Shown one piece after another: positions 7,654-16,648 of a stretch of 64,000 nt of DNA. The translations under genes were made by a program, and so were the position numbers. The notes under the pieces are model-generated. The model saw nothing but the letters and a program-made list of their open reading frames with translations. It ran no database searches and was not told where the DNA came from. The stretch comes from CAYUZU01 sp964448675 (GTDB lineage: Bacteria; Planctomycetota; Phycisphaerae; UBA1845; Fen-1342): the NCBI GenBank assembly GCA_964448675.1, contig CAYUZU010000003.1, positions 1 to 64,000 on the forward strand. The letters run 5' to 3'. Every line of letters begins with the position of its first letter. Position 1 is the first letter of the stretch.

Positions 7654-9339
7654 ATGGCCGCTGATTCGACACCGTCGCCCGCTCGCCGCCGAATCCTCGT
7701 GCTCACCGACGAGGAAGGCGCCGCCGACGCGATTATTCCGCACCTCACCGCGCAAAACGACGTGCGGATCGTGCATCACGCGGACGAGGCCCTCGAAGTC
7801 CTGCGCGACGACGAATTCGACCTCGTCGTCTGCGGCAACTCCGAACTGCTCCCGCTCGCACGCGTTTCAAACCGGCAACGTGCTGGCAGCATTCTCGAGG
7901 GCATCGGCCAGGCCGTGTGCATCGTCAACCGCGCGGGCGACGTGGTGTGGGCCAACGCTGCCCTGCGCGGCTATCCCCCGGACGTGCTGGAGGCCGCCCG
8001 CGAATCCTGCAAGTCGCTTCTGGATGAATGGTCGGTTCTCGAACCCAAGCGGCCGGATGTGCGCGTTCGCCGCCGCGTGCTCAAGGTCGGTGACGAGTAC
8101 ACGTTTGACACCTCCGTATCCGCCCTGCCCAACGCCGACGGGCGCATCGACGAGGCCCTGGTGCTGCTGTCGGACACCAGCGAGATCTGGCGCATGCGCG
8201 AGAAGCTCGATGCGATCGATGCCGCCGGCCGCGAACTCGTTGCGCTCGATGTCGACGCCACCGAGCAGCTGGATGTCACCGAGCGACTCGAGCTGCTCGA
8301 GCAGCGGCTGATCGGCTACTGCCGGGAACTGCTCGACTTCACGCACTTCGCCGTGCTGGTGCTCGATCCGAAGACCAGGCACCTCGAGCCCGTACTCACC
8401 GGCGGCTTCTCTGAAGAGGCCAAACGCGTCAATCTATACGCCTCGGAGACGGACAACGGCATCAGCGGCTACGTGGCCGCCACCGGCCAGCCCTACATCT
8501 GCCCGGACATCAGCAACGATCCCCTGTACCTTCCCGGCTTCGAGTGCGCCAACTCGTCGCTGACCGTGCCGCTGCGCCTGGTCGACCGCGTCGTGGGCGT
8601 GCTGAACATCGAGTCGGATGAGCCGGCCGCCTTCAGTGACGAAGACCGCCAGGTCGCCGAGATCTTCGCCCGCTATATCGCCGTCGCGCTGCACACGCTC
8701 AAGCTGCTGGCCGTGCAACGCAGCGAGACCACCGGCCAGGTCACGGCGGATGTCGCCGCCGAGATCTCCGAGCCGCTCGACGGCATCGTTGGCGACGTCA
8801 GCCGCCTGCTCGAGCAGATTCCGGCCGATGCGCCCGAACGCGCACCGCTGTCGTCCGTCATCGAGCGCGTCGAGCGCATCAAGCGTGCGGTGCAGATGGT
8901 CGGCGAGACACCGGCGATTCGCGGCCTGCTCTCCGAGGAGCCCACCACCGACCCCGCGCTGCGCGGCAAGCGCGTCCTCGTCGCCGATGACGAGGACATC
9001 ATCCGCGAGACCATCGCCGACGTGCTGACCAAGGCCGGCGCGCTGCCCTTCACCGCCCGCGACGGTGAGGAAGCCGTGGCCATGATCCACACCCAGGCGT
9101 TCGACCTCGTCCTGTCCGACATCAAGATGCCAAACAAGAATGGCTACGAGGTCTTCGCCGCCGCCAAGGAACGCAACGCCGACACGCCGGTCATCCTCAT
9201 CACCGGCTTCGGCTACGACCCGAACCACTCGATCGTCCGCGCCAGCCGCGAGGGCCTGGCCGCGGTGCTTTTCAAGCCGTTCAAGGTCGAGCAGCTGGTG
9301 GAAGCGATCCGCAAAGCGGTCGAGACGCCCGCGCCGTGA
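7654..9339 (+). CDS. Hybrid PAS-GAF-receiver signalling protein without a kinase domain
   Basis: 561 residues. Order of parts: a receiver-like fold (RRILVLTDEEGAADAI to about 75) that has lost the phosphoacceptor Asp (DLVVCGNSE); a PAS domain (about 76-182); a GAF domain (about 222-345); a helical stretch resembling a histidine-kinase dimerisation region (EISEPLDGIVGDVSRLLEQ) but lacking the phosphorylatable His; and an intact C-terminal receiver (about 437-555) with acidic pair VADDED, phosphoacceptor Asp near 489 in SDIKMP, Thr in LITGFG and Lys in LFKPF. It has no ATP-binding kinase domain, so it probably senses through PAS/GAF and is phosphorylated by another kinase. ATG 7654 is taken as start; ATG 7576 is an alternative. 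Confidence 0.85.
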   Translation: MAADSTPSPARRRILVLTDEEGAADAIIPHLTAQNDVRIVHHADEALEVLRDDEFDLVVCGNSELLPLARVSNRQRAGSILEGIGQAVCIVNRAGDVVWANAALRGYPPDVLEAARESCKSLLDEWSVLEPKRPDVRVRRRVLKVGDEYTFDTSVSALPNADGRIDEALVLLSDTSEIWRMREKLDAIDAAGRELVALDVDATEQLDVTERLELLEQRLIGYCRELLDFTHFAVLVLDPKTRHLEPVLTGGFSEEAKRVNLYASETDNGISGYVAATGQPYICPDISNDPLYLPGFECANSSLTVPLRLVDRVVGVLNIESDEPAAFSDEDRQVAEIFARYIAVALHTLKLLAVQRSETTGQVTADVAAEISEPLDGIVGDVSRLLEQIPADAPERAPLSSVIERVERIKRAVQMVGETPAIRGLLSEEPTTDPALRGKRVLVADDEDIIRETIADVLTKAGALPFTARDGEEAVAMIHTQAFDLVLSDIKMPNKNGYEVFAAAKERNADTPVILITGFGYDPNHSIVRASREGLAAVLFKPFKVEQLVEAIRKAVETPAP

Positions 9340-9537
9340 GTGTCACCGGCCCCTCGCCCGGCGCGGCCTCGTGCAGATCGCGACGATGGGCGGTGTCTCC
9401 ATCGATGACGTGGCGCCGCTGTTCACGCGACGCGTGGCTGTCGCGCATTCGCGCACCGAATGTGGCCTAGGCCACCAGCCGCTGCATGGTTCAGATAATC
9501 CCCGTATTGCGCACCACGGCGGTCGGTTCCGCGCTGC

Positions 9538-10182
9538 TTACGCCGAGCCGTCCGGGCTGGACCGCCCCGGCTCCGCCGTCGGTGCGACGATGTGCAGCTT
9601 GCGCATTTTGCGCCACAACGTAATCCGGCTGATGCCGAGTTCGCGCGCCGCCGCGATCCGATTCCACCCGTGCCGCTCCAGCACTTCCTCGATCGCGCGG
9701 CGCTCCGACGCCGCCAGAATCGGCAACCCCGCATTCGCCGTGCCCTGGCCGTCGCTGCGCTGGCGCCCGTCCCGCGACAGCTCATGCACGCCGTTGGTCG
9801 CGTGCATCGTCTGCACGCCGCCAACGATCTGGCCGGCGTCATTCCGCAGTGCATAGAAGCGAATGCGAACGTTGAGCTCGCGTCCCTCGCGATCATGCAT
9901 CGTGACTTCCTGTATGACCGGCGTGCCCCCGTGCGCCAGCATCTGCGCCATCGGGCACTCGCTCACCGTCTCACAGATTTCTGTCTGGAATACGTCGGCA
10001 CAGCGCCGGCCGATCACCGTGCTGCGCCGATAACCAGTCAGCCGCTCGGCGGCGCGATTGAAACTGGTAATGACGAACCCGCGGTCGAGGGTGAACACCG
10101 CCTCAGAGACCGCGTCCAGTACCGTTTCGAAGTGATCCGCCGGATGTCGTGTGTGTGGCTCGCTCGCTTTCACGAAATTCAT
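9538..10182 (-). CDS. PAS domain plus Fis-type helix-turn-helix regulator
   Basis: 214 residues: an N-terminal PAS domain (about 15-128, from ETVLDAVSEAVFTLDRGFVITSFNRAAERLTGY) and a C-terminal Fis-like DNA-binding helix-turn-helix (ERRAIEEVLERHGWNRIAAARELGISRITLWRKMRK). This is the sensor and DNA-binding part of a sigma54 activator but without the central AAA+ domain, so it cannot open sigma54 promoters alone. The PAS has a Cys-containing segment (CADVFQTEICETVSECP) like that of redox-sensing relatives, which makes a redox or metal signal plausible. It converges on the PAS-GAF-receiver gene with about 200 bases between them. Confidence 0.85.
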   Translation of the reverse strand: MNFVKASEPHTRHPADHFETVLDAVSEAVFTLDRGFVITSFNRAAERLTGYRRSTVIGRRCADVFQTEICETVSECPMAQMLAHGGTPVIQEVTMHDREGRELNVRIRFYALRNDAGQIVGGVQTMHATNGVHELSRDGRQRSDGQGTANAGLPILAASERRAIEEVLERHGWNRIAAARELGISRITLWRKMRKLHIVAPTAEPGRSSPDGSA

Positions 10183-10316
10183 CTTAACACTGCGTCCAGC
10201 CAGTTTGCAAAGCCCGTTCCGCTAAGATTTTTTGGTATGCTGGCAGGACTGTAACGGCGGATTACAATCCTGATTCAAACGCTATCATCAGTTATCTGCG
10301 TGGAGTCTGGCCCGCT

Positions 10317-12482
10317 ATGGCGAAGAAACCCAAGAAACGGAAACGAAGCACGACCCCAGCCGCCAGCACCGCCGCCGTCGCGTCCTCACCGCAACGCGCC
10401 CCGCTGGCAGCCCTCACCTTGGGCGCCACCGCCGCACTGCTCGCGGCGTTCATGTCGCTGCTGCTGGTGCTCGAACATGTCGCCGACCTGGCGCTCCCAG
10501 GCTGTGGCGAAGGCAGTGCCTGCCAGCAGGTTGCCGAAGGGTTTTGGGGTAGTATCCGCATAGGCGACTTCGCCTGGCCGGTCTCCTTCCTCGGGTTGGC
10601 GTACTTCGTTTCACTTGTGATCGCATGGTTTGCCGCCCGCGGCGCGTTGCCCACACTCTTACGTTGGGTCGTGCGGCTGGGTGTCCTCGGCTCGCTGGGC
10701 TTCTGCGTCATCATGCTGGTCGAATGGAAGCTGTGCCAGTATTGCATCGGCGTCCACATCGCCAACTTCGCCTTCTGGCTGTTTGTAGAGTTCTCCGCCG
10801 GCCGCACACGCCACGCCGCCAAGCCGATCGCTGCCTTTGCCATCGCGTTCATGGTGGTGAACGCGGGAATCGGGATCTGGGACAGTGTCCAGCGTGGCCA
10901 GGTCGCCGCTGCAGCAGAGAAGGAGCGTTCTGAAGCGGTTCAGGAGATCATCGACAAGTCCCGGGAATCGCGCGACGACGAGCCCCGAGACCCGCAGCCA
11001 CAAGATCCCGCGCCCGCCGATGACGCCAACGTTGACCCGAACGACGTCGCCGTCGAGCCTCCCGACGAGGTCATCGACCCGAACGTCTCAGCCGAACAGA
11101 CGACGGAATACCCCTATGACGACGAGCCTTTCGTCGGCCGCTATCGCCTCGGCCCAGACAAGGCCCCCATCCGCATCGTCATGATCACCGGCTACCAGTG
11201 CCCGGACTGCTACCGCATCGAGCACGAGCTCGAAAGCCTCATCGCGCAGCGCGACGACATCGCCGTCTCGATCAAGCACTTCCCCTTCAATACCGCCTGC
11301 AATCCCTTCGTCAGCTTCACCTCGCAGCCCAATGGCTGCTGGGCCGCCCGTGCCGCCGAGGCCGCTGGCATCCTCTGGGGCACCGAAGGCTTCTGGAAGA
11401 TGCACCGCCACCTGTTCGATCGGCGCGGCGGCTTCACGCGTCTGGACATGCTCAAGCCCGGCTTCTACGACGCGGACTACGACCCGCAGGCCTTCGCGCA
11501 GGTCATGACCAGCGACGAGACGCTGCAGCGCGTGCAGGCCGACTGCCGTGAGGCCAAGCAACTCGGCCTTTTCTTCACGCCGATGATCTTCATCAACGGT
11601 GTCGAGCTCCGCGGCTGGCACGCCCCGCGCGCGTTGGCCCGCACGATTGAGGAGGTGGCCGCCGCCAATCCGCCGGCACGCTCGCATGCGGTCGACAAGC
11701 CGCCGCTGGCCCTCCAGAAGTACGTCGTCGATTGGCAGGAAGAGCCCGTGCGGGACCTGCCCGCTGACGAGCCGGCCCGCACGCGTGGTCCGGCCAACGC
11801 CGCGATCGAGATCGTCCTCTGGGGCGACTATCAGGAATCCGGCACGGTCATCGCCGACGGCATCGTGCGGGACTTCATGGCCGGCCGCGACGACGTGGCG
11901 TACACCTTCCGCCATGCCCCCTTCAGCAGCGACTGCAACCCCAACATCCCCTTCCGCCGTCACGTGCTTGCCTGCTGGGCGTCACGGGCGGCCGAAGCGG
12001 CCGGCATCGTCGGCGGCGCGGACGCTTACTGGCGCATGCACGACTGGCTCATGGCACACCATGACAGCGCCTTGCGGGCTGCGGCGACCGAGCTCGGCGT
12101 CACGGCCGATGAGCTCCGCGGCGCCCTCTATGTCATGACGGCGGAAGCCTGCCTCGAGGCCTGCCGCAAGCTCGGGTTCGAGCCCGAGCGCGCGGTGACG
12201 CTGATGGAGCAAGCCGCCGCGGACGAGCTGCGCGCCGCCGTCGGCAAAATGGGCCTCGACGCCGACGCGTTCTTCCGGGCCCTGGAAAGCGCGGAGGCCG
12301 CTGCCGCAATCACCCAGGATCTCGACGCCGGCAAGCGCCTGCCGCGGCTGCGACACGGGGCGCGGCCCGGCCTGCACGGCATCCCGACCGTGTTCGTCAA
12401 CGGCAAGTGGGTGCCGCGCTGGCGCATCGGCGCGGATCCGGTGCTGGACGACATCCTCGAAGTGGCGGCACCGGAGAAGTAG
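10317..12482 (+). CDS. VKOR-DsbA-DsbA fusion, disulfide-bond formation protein
   Basis: 721 residues. A VKOR-like membrane domain (about 28-190) with the expected Cys pairs: GCGEGSACQQV in the first loop and CQYC near residues 140-143. A charged linker follows, then two DsbA-like thioredoxin domains. The first (about 280-445) has an active CPDC motif (Cys295, Cys298) and cis-Pro loop FTPMIF. The second (about 490-715) keeps the cis-Pro loop GIPTVF but has YQESG where CxxC should be, so it should be redox-inactive. Both domains share an extra Cys pair (CNP...CWAxRAAEAAG). VKOR domains reoxidise DsbA with quinone; the fusion likely makes disulfides in exported proteins. Confidence 0.9.
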   Translation: MAKKPKKRKRSTTPAASTAAVASSPQRAPLAALTLGATAALLAAFMSLLLVLEHVADLALPGCGEGSACQQVAEGFWGSIRIGDFAWPVSFLGLAYFVSLVIAWFAARGALPTLLRWVVRLGVLGSLGFCVIMLVEWKLCQYCIGVHIANFAFWLFVEFSAGRTRHAAKPIAAFAIAFMVVNAGIGIWDSVQRGQVAAAAEKERSEAVQEIIDKSRESRDDEPRDPQPQDPAPADDANVDPNDVAVEPPDEVIDPNVSAEQTTEYPYDDEPFVGRYRLGPDKAPIRIVMITGYQCPDCYRIEHELESLIAQRDDIAVSIKHFPFNTACNPFVSFTSQPNGCWAARAAEAAGILWGTEGFWKMHRHLFDRRGGFTRLDMLKPGFYDADYDPQAFAQVMTSDETLQRVQADCREAKQLGLFFTPMIFINGVELRGWHAPRALARTIEEVAAANPPARSHAVDKPPLALQKYVVDWQEEPVRDLPADEPARTRGPANAAIEIVLWGDYQESGTVIADGIVRDFMAGRDDVAYTFRHAPFSSDCNPNIPFRRHVLACWASRAAEAAGIVGGADAYWRMHDWLMAHHDSALRAAATELGVTADELRGALYVMTAEACLEACRKLGFEPERAVTLMEQAAADELRAAVGKMGLDADAFFRALESAEAAAAITQDLDAGKRLPRLRHGARPGLHGIPTVFVNGKWVPRWRIGADPVLDDILEVAAPEK

Positions 12483-12503
12483 GACGGCCAACGGGAGCAG
12501 GAC

Positions 12504-13688
12504 ATGCTGATTATCGCCGACACGGGCACCCGCCGCCCGCAACGCGTCGCCGGCGCCCTGCTGCTGGCCACGGCACTCGTCGCGCTCGCGTCGCCGGCGG
12601 CCGCGGCGCAGCCCGGGCTGCGTACCTACGAAACGCCCTAACACACGCTGCATACCGACGCGGACGAAGCCCAGGTGCAGGAGGCCATCGCGCGCATCAC
12701 TGCAATGGCCGAGGAGTACGAGCAGCGGACCCGCACCTTCCCGGGCGTCATCCGCCACCGCCTGCCGTTCTACCTGTTCACCGAGAAGGACGACTATCAC
12801 GACGCGGGCGGGATGCCCGGATCGGCCGGGGTATTCATGGGCAACAAGCTCATGGCGCTGGTGTCGAACGGCAGCACCGCCCAGACCTGGGCGGTGGTGC
12901 AGCACGAGGGCTTCCACCAGTTCGTCGCTGCCAAGATCGGCTACGGCATCCCCGTCTGGGTCAACGAAGGCATGGCCGAGTACTTCAGCCACGCCGTCTT
13001 CACCGGCGATCAGTTCGCGACGGGCCTCATCCCGCCATGGCGACTGGCGCGGGTGAAAACGCGGATGAAGGCCGGCGCCTTCAAGCCGCTGGAAGAAATG
13101 ATGGCCATGAGCTACAGCGAATGGTCGGACGACTTGCAGGGAGCCAACTACGACCAGGCCTGGTCGATGGTCTACTTCCTCGCCCACGGCGATGACGGTC
13201 GTTATGAGCGCGTCTTCAACAACTTCCTGCGTGACGTCAGCCGCAAGATGCAATGGCGGCGGGCGTGGGACAAGAACTTCGGCCCCGACGTCAGCGCGTT
13301 CGAGCAGCGCTGGCGGGCGTACTGGCAGGGGCTGGCCGACGACCCGACCGCGTCCGGCCGCGCCGAGGCCGTGGTGCGCACGGTGACGAATTTCTATGCC
13401 CGGGCGCTGAGCCAGCGGCAGCGCTTCGACTCGTTCGACGCGTTCCAGCAGGCCGCCGAGGCCGGTGAGCTCCGCAGCCATCCGAAACAGGCGTTGCCGC
13501 CGTCGCTGCTGGAGCGGGCGCTGGAGCAAGGCGCGGAGCTGGGCACGTGGTCGCTGCGGAAGAAGCGCGGCTGGCGCTGGCTGGTGTGCACCGCCGCGGA
13601 CGGCACCGTCTACGAGGGACGCTTCAAGATTCGCAGCCGCCAAGTGCAGGAGGTCACGGTCGACACGCGTCCCGGCCGGGGCCGATAG
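12504..13688 (+). pseudogene. DUF1570-type secreted metallopeptidase, interrupted by a stop codon
   Basis: An ATG at 12504 behind a GGGAGCAG ribosome site opens a frame with a signal peptide (VAGALLLATALVALASPAAAAQ). At 12639-12641 a TAA interrupts it between YETP and HTLHTD; a Tyr codon (TAC or TAT) would be expected there. The same frame then runs open to 13688. The rest has the gluzincin zinc motif HEGFH with a downstream NEGMAEYF glutamate. From the internal ATG at 12675 the remaining ORF encodes 337 residues with the whole catalytic part but no signal peptide. Either the gene is freshly broken or the base is an assembly error. Codon use past the stop is normal. Confidence 0.7.
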
Positions 13689-13711
13689 CGAAGCGCGGGA
13701 GTTTCAGGATT

Positions 13712-13731
13712 CCAGGAAGGTCATCTCCTGG
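13712..13731. terminator. Hairpin between convergent DUF1570 gene and recR
   Basis: CCAGGA (13712-13717) and TCCTGG (13726-13731) form a perfect 6-bp stem with an 8-base loop, in the 137-base space between two converging genes. There is no U-tract, so a terminator role is only possible. Confidence 0.25.
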
Positions 13732-13825
13732 CGGGGAAACTGGAATCGTGGCGCGCCGAGCGCGGCTGGGATACCCAGACTGCCGCGCTGCCTGGGGACA
13801 GAGGCCAGCTTGCGTTCCTGCCGTG

Positions 13826-14431
13826 CTACTCCCCGCGATGTCGGCCGCGAAACGCCTCTTCGAGCATGGCCCGATTGGCGTACTCGATCTGCGACCCGGG
13901 GGCGATGCCGCGCGCGAGGCGGGTGATCGTCACGCCCGTGTCCGCCAAGGCACTGGAGATGTGCAGCGCCGTCGCGTCGCCTTCGAGTGTCGGATTGGTC
14001 GCCAGGATGACCTCCCGCACGTCGCCGCCTTGCACCCGCCGGACGAGCGCGTCGATGGTCAAGTCGCCGGGCTCGACGCCCTCCAGCGGTGCGATCCGCC
14101 CCATCAGCACGTGATAGACGCCGGTGACGGCCCCGGTCGCCTCGAGGGTCATCAGGTCCTTGGGCTGCTCGACGACGACGATCTGTGACGCGTCGCGCCG
14201 CGTGTCCTGGCAGATCGAGCACAACTCGTCGTCGGCGAGATTGAAACAGCGCGCACACGGGCGGATCTGGTCCTTGGTGGCCATGATCGCGTCGGCCAGG
14301 CCGACGGCCTCGTCGCGGCCGGCCTTGAGCAGGTGAAACGCGATTCGCTCGGCGGAGCGCGCCCCGATGCCGGGCAGCTTCCTGAGCTCCTCCATCAACC
14401 GCTGCAGCGGCCCCGTCAACGAACCCGACAT
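13826..14431 (-). CDS. recR: Recombination mediator RecR
   Basis: 201 residues, the normal length. Acts with RecO (and RecF) to load RecA at gaps. Visible parts in order: helix-hairpin-helix (LRKLPGIGARSAERIAFHLL), a four-Cys zinc finger (CARCFNLADDELCSIC, about 57-72), and a Toprim domain (IVVVEQPKDLMTLEATGAVTGVYHVLMG) with the conserved Glu and the IDALVRRV segment. The ATG at 14429-14431 is chosen over the adjoining upstream GTG because GAGGG lies 8 bases before it. Third gene of a dnaX-ybaB-recR block, an arrangement widely conserved in bacteria. Confidence 0.96.
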   Translation of the reverse strand: MSGSLTGPLQRLMEELRKLPGIGARSAERIAFHLLKAGRDEAVGLADAIMATKDQIRPCARCFNLADDELCSICQDTRRDASQIVVVEQPKDLMTLEATGAVTGVYHVLMGRIAPLEGVEPGDLTIDALVRRVQGGDVREVILATNPTLEGDATALHISSALADTGVTITRLARGIAPGSQIEYANRAMLEEAFRGRHRGE

Positions 14432-14514
14432 CACCGAAACCCTCGCTACGCCCCCAATCGCCGCGCTACGCCCTCAGACACCCATCCTCTCCGGCTGCCG
14501 ACTGACAGCTCTTG

Positions 14515-14859
14515 TCACTGGCCCCCACCCAGCATCTGGTCCATCCCCGGCAGCCCAAAGCCGCCGGCCATGTCCATCATTTCCTTCTGGGCTGCTTCCC
14601 GGCTGCGGGTGGTCGCGTCCGCGACGGCCGCGCAAGTGAGCTCCTCGATCATCTCGACATCGCCCGCCTCGACCAGCGCCGGCTCGATCTTGACCCCCAG
14701 CAGATCGCCACGCCCGTTCACCGTCGCCTTGACCTGCCCACCGCCGGCCTCGCCGACGAAGCGGGCTGCCTCCATGCGCTCATTCATCTCCTGCATGCCC
14801 TGCTTGATGGCACCGGCATTCTTCATGAGGTTCATCAGTTGACCGATGTTTCCGAACAT
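14515..14859 (-). CDS. ybaB: YbaB/EbfC family nucleoid-associated protein
   Basis: 114 residues starting MFGNIGQLMNLMKNA, with the family core GGGQVKATVNGRGDLLGVKIEPALVEAGDVEMIEELTCAAV and a Gly/Met-rich tail (MMDMAGGFGLPGM). These small dimeric proteins bind DNA and are nearly always encoded between dnaX and recR, as here. An 83-base spacer separates it from recR and 91 bases from dnaX. Confidence 0.94.
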   Translation of the reverse strand: MFGNIGQLMNLMKNAGAIKQGMQEMNERMEAARFVGEAGGGQVKATVNGRGDLLGVKIEPALVEAGDVEMIEELTCAAVADATTRSREAAQKEMMDMAGGFGLPGMDQMLGGGQ

Positions 14860-14950
14860 ACGCTTTCCTCTTGGCTGGGGTTGCTCCTTGCTGAAGATCC
14901 TAGCGGGTCGGGCGCCCGTTGTCGCATGTCACCCGGTTCGTGCGATGCCC

Positions 14951-16516
14951 TCAATCCGCGTCATCCTCGGCCGCCGACGTCGCCGCCCGCACGCGCACCT
15001 CGATCAGCGATCCATCGAACAGCTCCAGGGCCTGCCGCAGCAGCGGATCCTGCTGCACCCGTTGCCGCTGCTCGGGCGACGCTTCCTGCCAGGCGGGGGC
15101 CGCTGGTGCCGGGCCATCTTCTTCGCCGGCGTCGACCAGGGCCGTCGCGGGGGCCGCGCTCGGCGCCGCCGCTGGCGCAGGCACGACCTCTTCCACCGGC
15201 TTGCCGGCCTGCTTCACGACGCCCGGGGCGTCCGCGCGTTCGGTCACAGGTGGCGGGACCGCAGCGGAGGACGCAGGGGTTGGCGAAGCGGGCGGCTCGC
15301 TGTGGGAGGGCGCGGGCGGTCGATCAGCGGCGGGTGTTACCGCTGCGGGCTTTTTTTTTTCGCCGCCAGCCGGTGCCCCGTCCGCCGGGAGCTGGGCCAG
15401 CAGCTGCTCAATGGCCCCCCACGCCTTCATGTGGGCCAGCCGCACAAGCAAGGCCTCGGTCAGTGCGCGGCCCGCCCCGCTGTACCGCACGTTTCGTCGC
15501 AGCTCTTCGAGCATGGCGATCATCTGCACGTACTGCGACAGCTCGAACTGGCCACTGAGGGCGGCGTAGTCGTCGCGATTCGTCGCCGGGATCTCCACCA
15601 GTGCCGCGTCGACCCCGCACGCCCGCACCAGCATCAGGGCGCGCACGACTTCGATGGCGTCGTTACAGAAATTCTCCAGCCCGCGCCCCGCCGAGACGAT
15701 CCCGTCGAAGTCGTTCAGGGTCGCCGCCACATCCCCGGCCGCCGCGTGCTGCAGCAGCGTCACGATGCGCTCGTCCTGGGCGGGCGGCAGCATCTCGTCG
15801 AGAACCTTGGCATCGAGCTTCTTCGGCGACACCGCCAGCAACTGGTCGAGAATGCTCAGCGCATCCCGCATCGATCCCTGTGCCAGCCGGGCCACCCGCT
15901 GCACGACGATGTCCTCGGCCTTGGCGCCCTCCTCCTCGATGATCTCTGCCAGCCGGCGTGCAATCGGCTCGGGACCGATGTTGCGGAAGTTGAATCGCTG
16001 GCATCGGCTCTGGATGGTCGCCGGCACCTTCTGGATCTCAGTCGTGGCGAGGATGAACTTCACGTGCTCGGGCGGCTCTTCGAGCGTCTTGAGCAGCGCG
16101 TTGAACGCGCCGGTCGAGAGCATGTGCACCTCGTCGATGATGTAGACCTTGAACCGCGATCGCGCCGGCCGATACGCCGTATTGCTCCGCAGGTCGCGGA
16201 TGTTGTCCACGCCCGTGTTGCTGGCGGCGTCGATCTCGAGCACATCGACGTCATTGCCCTCGCTGATCGCCAGGCAGGCATCGCATTCGCAGCAGGGCGT
16301 GGCCGTCGGCCCGTCGCTGTTCAGGCAATTCAGCGCCTTGGCCAGGATGCGGGCCATGCTGGTCTTGCCCACGCCGCGCGTGCCGGTAAACAGGTAGCCA
16401 TGGTGGATGCGGCCGGCCTTGATGGCATTGGCCAGGGTGGTGGCGATGGGTTCCTGGCCGATAACCTCGTCGAAGGTCCGGCTGCGATACTTTCGGGCGA
16501 GAACGGTGTAGGCCAT
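14951..16516 (-). CDS. dnaX: DNA polymerase III subunit gamma/tau
   Basis: 521 residues. Clamp-loader ATPase: N-terminal LARKYRSRTFDEVIGQE, P-loop GTRGVGKTS (residues 45-53), a Cys zinc module from about 64 to 81, DEVHMLS, and SRCQRFNFR with the arginine finger. A Pro/Ala-rich linker (about 385-485) leads to a C-terminal piece typical of tau. At 15351-15360 the coding strand has ten A residues, read GAA AAA AAA AAG (Glu386-Lys389), containing the slippery heptamer A AAA AAG. A stem CAGCGG/CCGCTG begins 4 bases downstream. A -1 shift would add eight residues and stop, giving a gamma-like product of about 397 residues. Confidence 0.96.
   Translation of the reverse strand: MAYTVLARKYRSRTFDEVIGQEPIATTLANAIKAGRIHHGYLFTGTRGVGKTSMARILAKALNCLNSDGPTATPCCECDACLAISEGNDVDVLEIDAASNTGVDNIRDLRSNTAYRPARSRFKVYIIDEVHMLSTGAFNALLKTLEEPPEHVKFILATTEIQKVPATIQSRCQRFNFRNIGPEPIARRLAEIIEEEGAKAEDIVVQRVARLAQGSMRDALSILDQLLAVSPKKLDAKVLDEMLPPAQDERIVTLLQHAAAGDVAATLNDFDGIVSAGRGLENFCNDAIEVVRALMLVRACGVDAALVEIPATNRDDYAALSGQFELSQYVQMIAMLEELRRNVRYSGAGRALTEALLVRLAHMKAWGAIEQLLAQLPADGAPAGGEKKKPAAVTPAADRPPAPSHSEPPASPTPASSAAVPPPVTERADAPGVVKQAGKPVEEVVPAPAAAPSAAPATALVDAGEEDGPAPAAPAWQEASPEQRQRVQQDPLLRQALELFDGSLIEVRVRAATSAAEDDAD
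15351..15360 (-). promoter_or_regulatory. A10 slippery site in dnaX (frameshift or transcriptional slippage)
   Basis: Ten consecutive A residues in the dnaX mRNA, ending in A AAA AAG, the heptamer used for programmed -1 frameshifting in Escherichia coli dnaX; Thermus thermophilus uses slippage on an A run for the same purpose. A 6-bp stem (CAGCGG / CCGCTG, 9-base loop) starts 4 bases downstream. Both alternative frames close fast: after 8 sense codons in -1 and 3 in +1. Confidence 0.6.
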
Positions 16517-16648
16517 AGGATCGAAAACCGTCCGCTATCGGTGATCTGCTGTTCGTCAGACGCCGTGCGCCCCCAAGCCTTCGACCGGCGGCCGTTCCCG
16601 CGCCCGCGTGCCTCCGGCCGATCGCCCAGAGCTGACAACTCGAAAAAG

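Noticed and set aside
12639..12641. Recoding (selenocysteine or pyrrolysine) at the stop in the DUF1570 gene
   Set aside because: The codon is TAA; selenocysteine uses TGA and pyrrolysine TAG.
11982..13643. 553-codon open frame on the minus strand
   Set aside because: Shadow of the VKOR-DsbA fusion and the DUF1570 gene; no start context or recognisable domain.
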